DNA of 9,803 nt from Erysipelotrichaceae bacterium. Its GTDB lineage: Bacteria > Bacillota_I > Bacilli_A > RFN20 > CAG-826. Location: the NCBI GenBank assembly GCA_031271635.1, contig JAISVG010000036.1:1-9803 (forward strand), written 5' to 3'. The translations under genes and the position numbers were made by a program. The number at the start of each line of letters is the position of its first letter. Position 1 is the first letter of the stretch. Shown here piece after piece: positions 7,058 to 9,803 of the stretch. The notes beneath the pieces are model-generated. The model was not told where the DNA came from. It was given only the letters and a program-made list of their open reading frames with translations, and did no database searches.

Positions 7058-7063
7058 CGTCAA
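7058..7063 (-). promoter_or_regulatory. Candidate -35 box of the DinB-like gene
   Basis: The minus strand reads TTGACG, one base from consensus. TATATA hexamers inside the AT tract fall at spacers of 16 and 18, while the better TATATT at the end of the tract is 26 bases away. Expression could therefore depend on tract length. Predicted by eye only. Confidence 0.4.
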
Positions 7064-7153
7064 AGTCATGTTTATTAAATATAGAGATTCCTATCGCAAA
7101 ACCAAAACTCTTGTCAATAATGGCACCTCAGATGTCAAAGCTAATCGACAATA

Positions 7154-8560
7154 CTAATAAACTGGCTGCAGTTTATTTTGATAAGTCTGCCAAGACGAGT
7201 CTTGATAATAGGCATGATGCATTCTTTCCGGAACGTAGATCACTAGATCCTGGTTAGTACCATTAAATGCATTTACGCCACAATTAACCACTGTATATCC
7301 GTCATCTAACATCACATACACTTCAACAAGGTTGCTACAACTCGCAAACGCTGATTCAGGAATTGATGTTACTGAAAGTGATAAGAAAACTATTTCAAGG
7401 CGTGGATGACTATTAAAGGCCCAAGAAGGAAAAGAAGTAATTGTATTTGGCATTACAACATTTTGACATGCCATTGGAACTTGCAATAATTCAGTCTGAT
7501 TTTTATTATATAGAACACCATCAACGCTGGAAAAGTATTGATTATCAGGACTCACAATAAAACTAACCAAATTTGGCAGATATTCAAAAGTATCACCCCG
7601 TATATAATTAACATCATCTTCAATTACTATTTCCGTTACAAGTTGATCAAACTGAGATCGAAAACCACTTATTCCTTCATTGTAATACCAAATAATACTA
7701 GAAACACTTGAAGATGAAAAAGCCCTCGAAGATAAATACGTAATTGTGCTCGGAATTGATAGTTGTGTTAGATTTGGACAATTAGCAAAAGCATAGTCTT
7801 CTATTCTAGTTAATGTTACAGGGAATATTAAAGCAGTAATACTATCTCCTCCGATAAGGGTATTTTCGCGTAATGTCTTCATCCCATAAGGAAGAGTCGC
7901 AGTAGTCAATGAATTTGAAATAAATATCCGTTTAACATGGGACCCAAAATTACTAGTATTATCATAGTAAGCATTCATATTATGATTATAGTGCCAATCA
8001 ATAAATGGTTCCGAAGGTGTCCCAACAAAAACAGCCCAGCCAATTTCTTCAACACTTGAAGGAATATTCATTGATGTTAAACTACTGCATCCATGAAAGG
8101 CCCAACTCTTAATTGTAGTGACTTGACTATTACTAGGAAACACGACTTGCTGTAACGATGTATTTCCTTGAAAAACATGTTCACCAATTGAAACAATGTT
8201 TTCGCCACCAATTTGAACTGGAATCGTTAATGAAGTACCACTATATTCTTGTAGAGGCGCTATTTCTAGGCCACCGCTAACGCTGTTCACAATAAAATTA
8301 CTTTTGATAATTTTGTAGCATTTGGTACATTTGCACCACTTTACATTTCCTACAGAAACCATTGCCTGATAGTCATGAGAGCATGATGCAGCTTCTAACA
8401 TTGGTTCAATAAACATCGGTTCAATAAGACTCCAATTTGAATAATCACAATAAAAGCAAAAAGAATAATAATATGCGCCACTTACTATATAGCGTTTGTA
8501 TTGATGATTAGTATGTCTACCATTAATTAATGCGGCTCCTTGAATATCTTGATACTGCAA
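7154..8560 (-). CDS. BspA-type leucine-rich repeat region, C-terminal part of a frameshifted protease-LRR protein
   Basis: This 468-codon frame is the downstream part of the gene begun at 9312, not an independent gene. Its Met8560 has no ribosome site, the frame is open upstream to 8584, and the residues there (SSGVAGQLQYQDIQG) continue the protease domain. Residues 55-85 carry a Cys cluster (Cys60, Cys76, Cys78, Cys81; KWCKCTKC) that may bind metal. Residues about 120-440 are LRR_5 (BspA-like) repeats, for example IGEHVFQGNTSLQQVVFP, IKSWAFHGCSSLTSMNIP and IEDYAFANCPNLTQLSIP, with the family's insert SSVDGVLYNKNQTELLQVP at 344-362. The end, IYVPERMHHAYYQDSSWQTY (441-460), is the usual cap of such proteins. 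No sortase motif or C-terminal anchor is seen. BspA-like repeats mostly mediate adhesion, so this part probably binds host or surface ligands for the protease. The stop is TAG. Confidence 0.85.
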   Translation of the reverse strand: MQYQDIQGAALINGRHTNHQYKRYIVSGAYYYSFCFYCDYSNWSLIEPMFIEPMLEAASCSHDYQAMVSVGNVKWCKCTKCYKIIKSNFIVNSVSGGLEIAPLQEYSGTSLTIPVQIGGENIVSIGEHVFQGNTSLQQVVFPSNSQVTTIKSWAFHGCSSLTSMNIPSSVEEIGWAVFVGTPSEPFIDWHYNHNMNAYYDNTSNFGSHVKRIFISNSLTTATLPYGMKTLRENTLIGGDSITALIFPVTLTRIEDYAFANCPNLTQLSIPSTITYLSSRAFSSSSVSSIIWYYNEGISGFRSQFDQLVTEIVIEDDVNYIRGDTFEYLPNLVSFIVSPDNQYFSSVDGVLYNKNQTELLQVPMACQNVVMPNTITSFPSWAFNSHPRLEIVFLSLSVTSIPESAFASCSNLVEVYVMLDDGYTVVNCGVNAFNGTNQDLVIYVPERMHHAYYQDSSWQTYQNKLQPVY

Positions 8561-9279
8561 TTGTCCTGCAACACCACTAGAAAATTATCGTATCCCATTA
8601 GACTCTTATGCGTTCCATTAGGAATTGATTGCCCATTATCGAGATCGTTTAACCCCATCAGATGCACCATTTCATGCATCGGTGTATCGCTATTATAACC
8701 ATTAATATTTAATTTAATCTGCACATTATATCTAGAACCTGAAAAGATTTCGGCGGGCGTTCCACTTTGGCCTCCCTGATTGGCAAGGTCTTCTAATAAT
8801 ATTTCACAGACTGGACGACCATTAATGAATCCTAAACTATAAACCTCATATAGATTAACAATTTCCTCTTGACTATCATGAATCTTCGCCTGATTCCAGA
8901 TAGCGGCTTGTGACCTTATCGATGCTACTTGTGCTGAAGTCATTCCGGTTTGGTTTATAAAAAAAGGAATATCTGTTGAGCCATAAGTGTAACCTGTATT
9001 TTTGTAGTGACGACACCCAGTGTGAAGATAGTCTACAAAATAGCCAACCTCCCGCCCAATACCGTGAGAATCCGTAACGGTATTGCACGAATCAAGGGTA
9101 CCAGATGCCATTGGTGAAATCGCTGTATTAACAGTATTGAATTCCACATTTCCTTCCATTACATCTTCATCCATATAATCAGCGCAACAAACGTGATTCT
9201 CCGATATTGGATTATGTGATAAATCACTTCCGTTACTCATGCCAAGCGTTAAGAATAAAAAGCTTATAAAAGATAGCAT
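8527..9279 (-). CDS. Secreted metzincin-type zinc metalloprotease, N-terminal part of a frameshifted protease-LRR protein
   Basis: Counting from ATG 9279, residues 1-15 are a hydrophobic signal segment (LSFISFLFLTLG). The catalytic motif MHEMVHLMGLNDLD (201-214) is HExxHxxGxxD: zinc ligands His202, His206 and probably Asp212, and general base Glu203. KSLMGYDN (225-232) supplies the Met-turn (Met228). This is the matrixin/metzincin pattern of secreted proteases. From residue 233 the frame is wrong: it reads FLVVLQ and stops 18 residues later, whereas the other frame gives the expected continuation SSGVAGQLQYQDIQG. One missing T in the run at 8581-8584 explains this. The repaired protein is about 708 residues from ATG 9279, or 719 from position 9312. 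ATG 9279 lacks a good ribosome site and positive charges; the in-frame extension INSLIKNKG supplies lysines, so the natural start is probably ATA 9310-9312. A lipoprotein gene ends 29 bases upstream and is probably in the same transcript. Confidence 0.85.
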   Translation of the reverse strand: MLSFISFLFLTLGMSNGSDLSHNPISENHVCCADYMDEDVMEGNVEFNTVNTAISPMASGTLDSCNTVTDSHGIGREVGYFVDYLHTGCRHYKNTGYTYGSTDIPFFINQTGMTSAQVASIRSQAAIWNQAKIHDSQEEIVNLYEVYSLGFINGRPVCEILLEDLANQGGQSGTPAEIFSGSRYNVQIKLNINGYNSDTPMHEMVHLMGLNDLDNGQSIPNGTHKSLMGYDNFLVVLQDNCSIKIFKEPH

Positions 9280-9318
9280 TCCTTTGTTTTTAATTAATGA
9301 ATTAATTTTTATATTCTA

Positions 9319-9323
9319 CTCCT
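9319..9323 (-). promoter_or_regulatory. Ribosome binding site pointing to an ATA start for the protease gene
   Basis: The minus strand reads AGGAG, followed after 6 bases by ATA AAA ATT AAT TCA (I-K-I-N-S), in frame with the protease and 11 codons before ATG 9279. The spacing fits the other genes here, and the extension completes a normal signal-peptide n-region. ATG 9279 is 39 bases from this site. The start codon may be a mutated or misread ATG, or a rare ATA start. Confidence 0.6.
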
Positions 9324-9341
9324 GATATCAAATTGATACTC

Positions 9342-9800
9342 TTATTCATCAAATGAAAAGCATAAAATAGCATAATAATAATCCTTAAATAAAACACCAT
9401 CAATATAATAATCTTCAGACATAATATCAATGACCCAGTAGTTATTCGTCATTTTCACCACAATATAATCATTATATGTTCCAAAATAGTCCATAATCGT
9501 GACTCTTTCTAAATAATCGCCAATATAACCGCCTGGAATATTCTTCAATCCTTTTGCATATGTCCATTTAATATCCTTAATGGTTTGGTCATCCAGACTT
9601 AAAGGATCTTTAGGAATTGGTCGATAATCTTCTTCGATATTACCATCATGATAATAATATGAGATGCTTTGTAATTCAAGTTTCGTTAATAAGCCGTTAT
9701 TATAAGCAACTTCTAAAGCATAGACAGTCATGGCACGACGGCAACTAGTTAAAAGCATTGTCGTCAAAAACATACCAACTAGTAGTCTTTTATTTTTCAC
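9342..9800 (-). CDS. Putative lipoprotein of unknown function
   Basis: A 152-residue exported protein whose N-terminus MKNKRLLVGMFLTTMLLTSC has three positive residues, a hydrophobic core and the lipobox LTSC (Cys20), so it should be membrane-anchored on the outside. The mature part has NNGLLTKLELQSISYYYHDG (34-53) and later YFGTYNDYIVVKMTNNYW (105-122). From memory, such patterns (NGLLTK-x-[DE]-L and YYGTYN...VVVKM) recur in small secreted hypothetical proteins of gut Bacillota, but no function is attached. It is rich in Tyr, Asp and Ile. ATG 9800 is 3 bases from the window end, so its ribosome site and promoter are outside. The protease gene follows 29 bases after its stop TAA (measured to the ATA), which suggests an operon in which both products act at or beyond the cell surface. 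Confidence 0.8.
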   Translation of the reverse strand: MKNKRLLVGMFLTTMLLTSCRRAMTVYALEVAYNNGLLTKLELQSISYYYHDGNIEEDYRPIPKDPLSLDDQTIKDIKWTYAKGLKNIPGGYIGDYLERVTIMDYFGTYNDYIVVKMTNNYWVIDIMSEDYYIDGVLFKDYYYAILCFSFDE

Positions 9801-9803
9801 TTA

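Noticed and set aside
7068..7157. Plus-strand 29-codon frame between the DinB-like and LRR genes
   Set aside because: No ribosome site at a working distance, no recognisable features, and it ends antisense to the LRR stop.
8876..9088. Second minus-strand frame within the protease gene
   Set aside because: It overlaps the protease domain in another frame and has no ribosome site.
1..9803. tRNA, rRNA, CRISPR array, insertion sequence or attachment-site repeats
   Set aside because: Reading both strands I saw no cloverleaf-like segments, regularly spaced repeats, transposase motifs or paired long direct/inverted repeats; a computed search would be firmer.

Overview
This window looks like a chromosomal segment of an AT-rich Bacillota relative, such as a gut Mollicutes-like, Erysipelotrichia-like or other Bacilli lineage. 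The evidence is AAAGGAG-type ribosome sites, short intergenic gaps, lipobox lipoproteins, and BspA-type leucine-rich repeat and Big_2 domains typical of Gram-positive host-associated bacteria. Tryptophan is encoded by TGG and all reading frames work with TGA as stop, so the code is not the mycoplasma code. The taxonomic placement is an inference from gene style.

Layout. Positions 1-1626 (minus) hold most of a secreted endonuclease I-family nuclease with a Big_2 Ig-like domain and a further C-terminal beta-rich domain; it runs off the left edge. Positions 1855-5236 are the only plus-strand genes: a two-gene, translationally coupled operon made of a membrane protein with a TrkA-N-like Rossmann region and a C-terminal RyR-like domain, followed by a TIR domain fused to a class I SAM methyltransferase. 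Convergent to it (5240-5979, minus) is a pair encoding a short lipoprotein and a zinc-ribbon protein with a Cys/His-rich tail. A gene-poor stretch of about 400 bases follows. A DinB-like protein (6384-7013, minus) is broken by two compensating one-base indels. Last come a secreted metzincin-type metalloprotease with a BspA-like leucine-rich repeat region (7154-9312, minus), split by a one-base frameshift, and a lipoprotein just upstream in the same orientation (9342-9800).

How the genes fit together. The TIR/methyltransferase and TrkA-N/RyR pair is the most interesting unit. TIR domains of this kind can cleave NAD+, and RyR and TrkA-N modules are associated with nucleotide or NAD-linked sensing. 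A membrane-anchored partner coupled to a TIR enzyme therefore suggests an NAD-linked signalling or abortive-infection defence system. This is inference from domains and gene order; the sequence shows no direct proof. The flanking genes are mostly a secretome: nuclease, lipoproteins and protease-LRR surface protein.

The right half carries three apparent single-base indels, each in a run of 4-5 A/T, plus a protease gene whose best ribosome site points at ATA instead of ATG. These may be real gene decay or consensus errors, and the raw reads should be checked before calling either gene dead.
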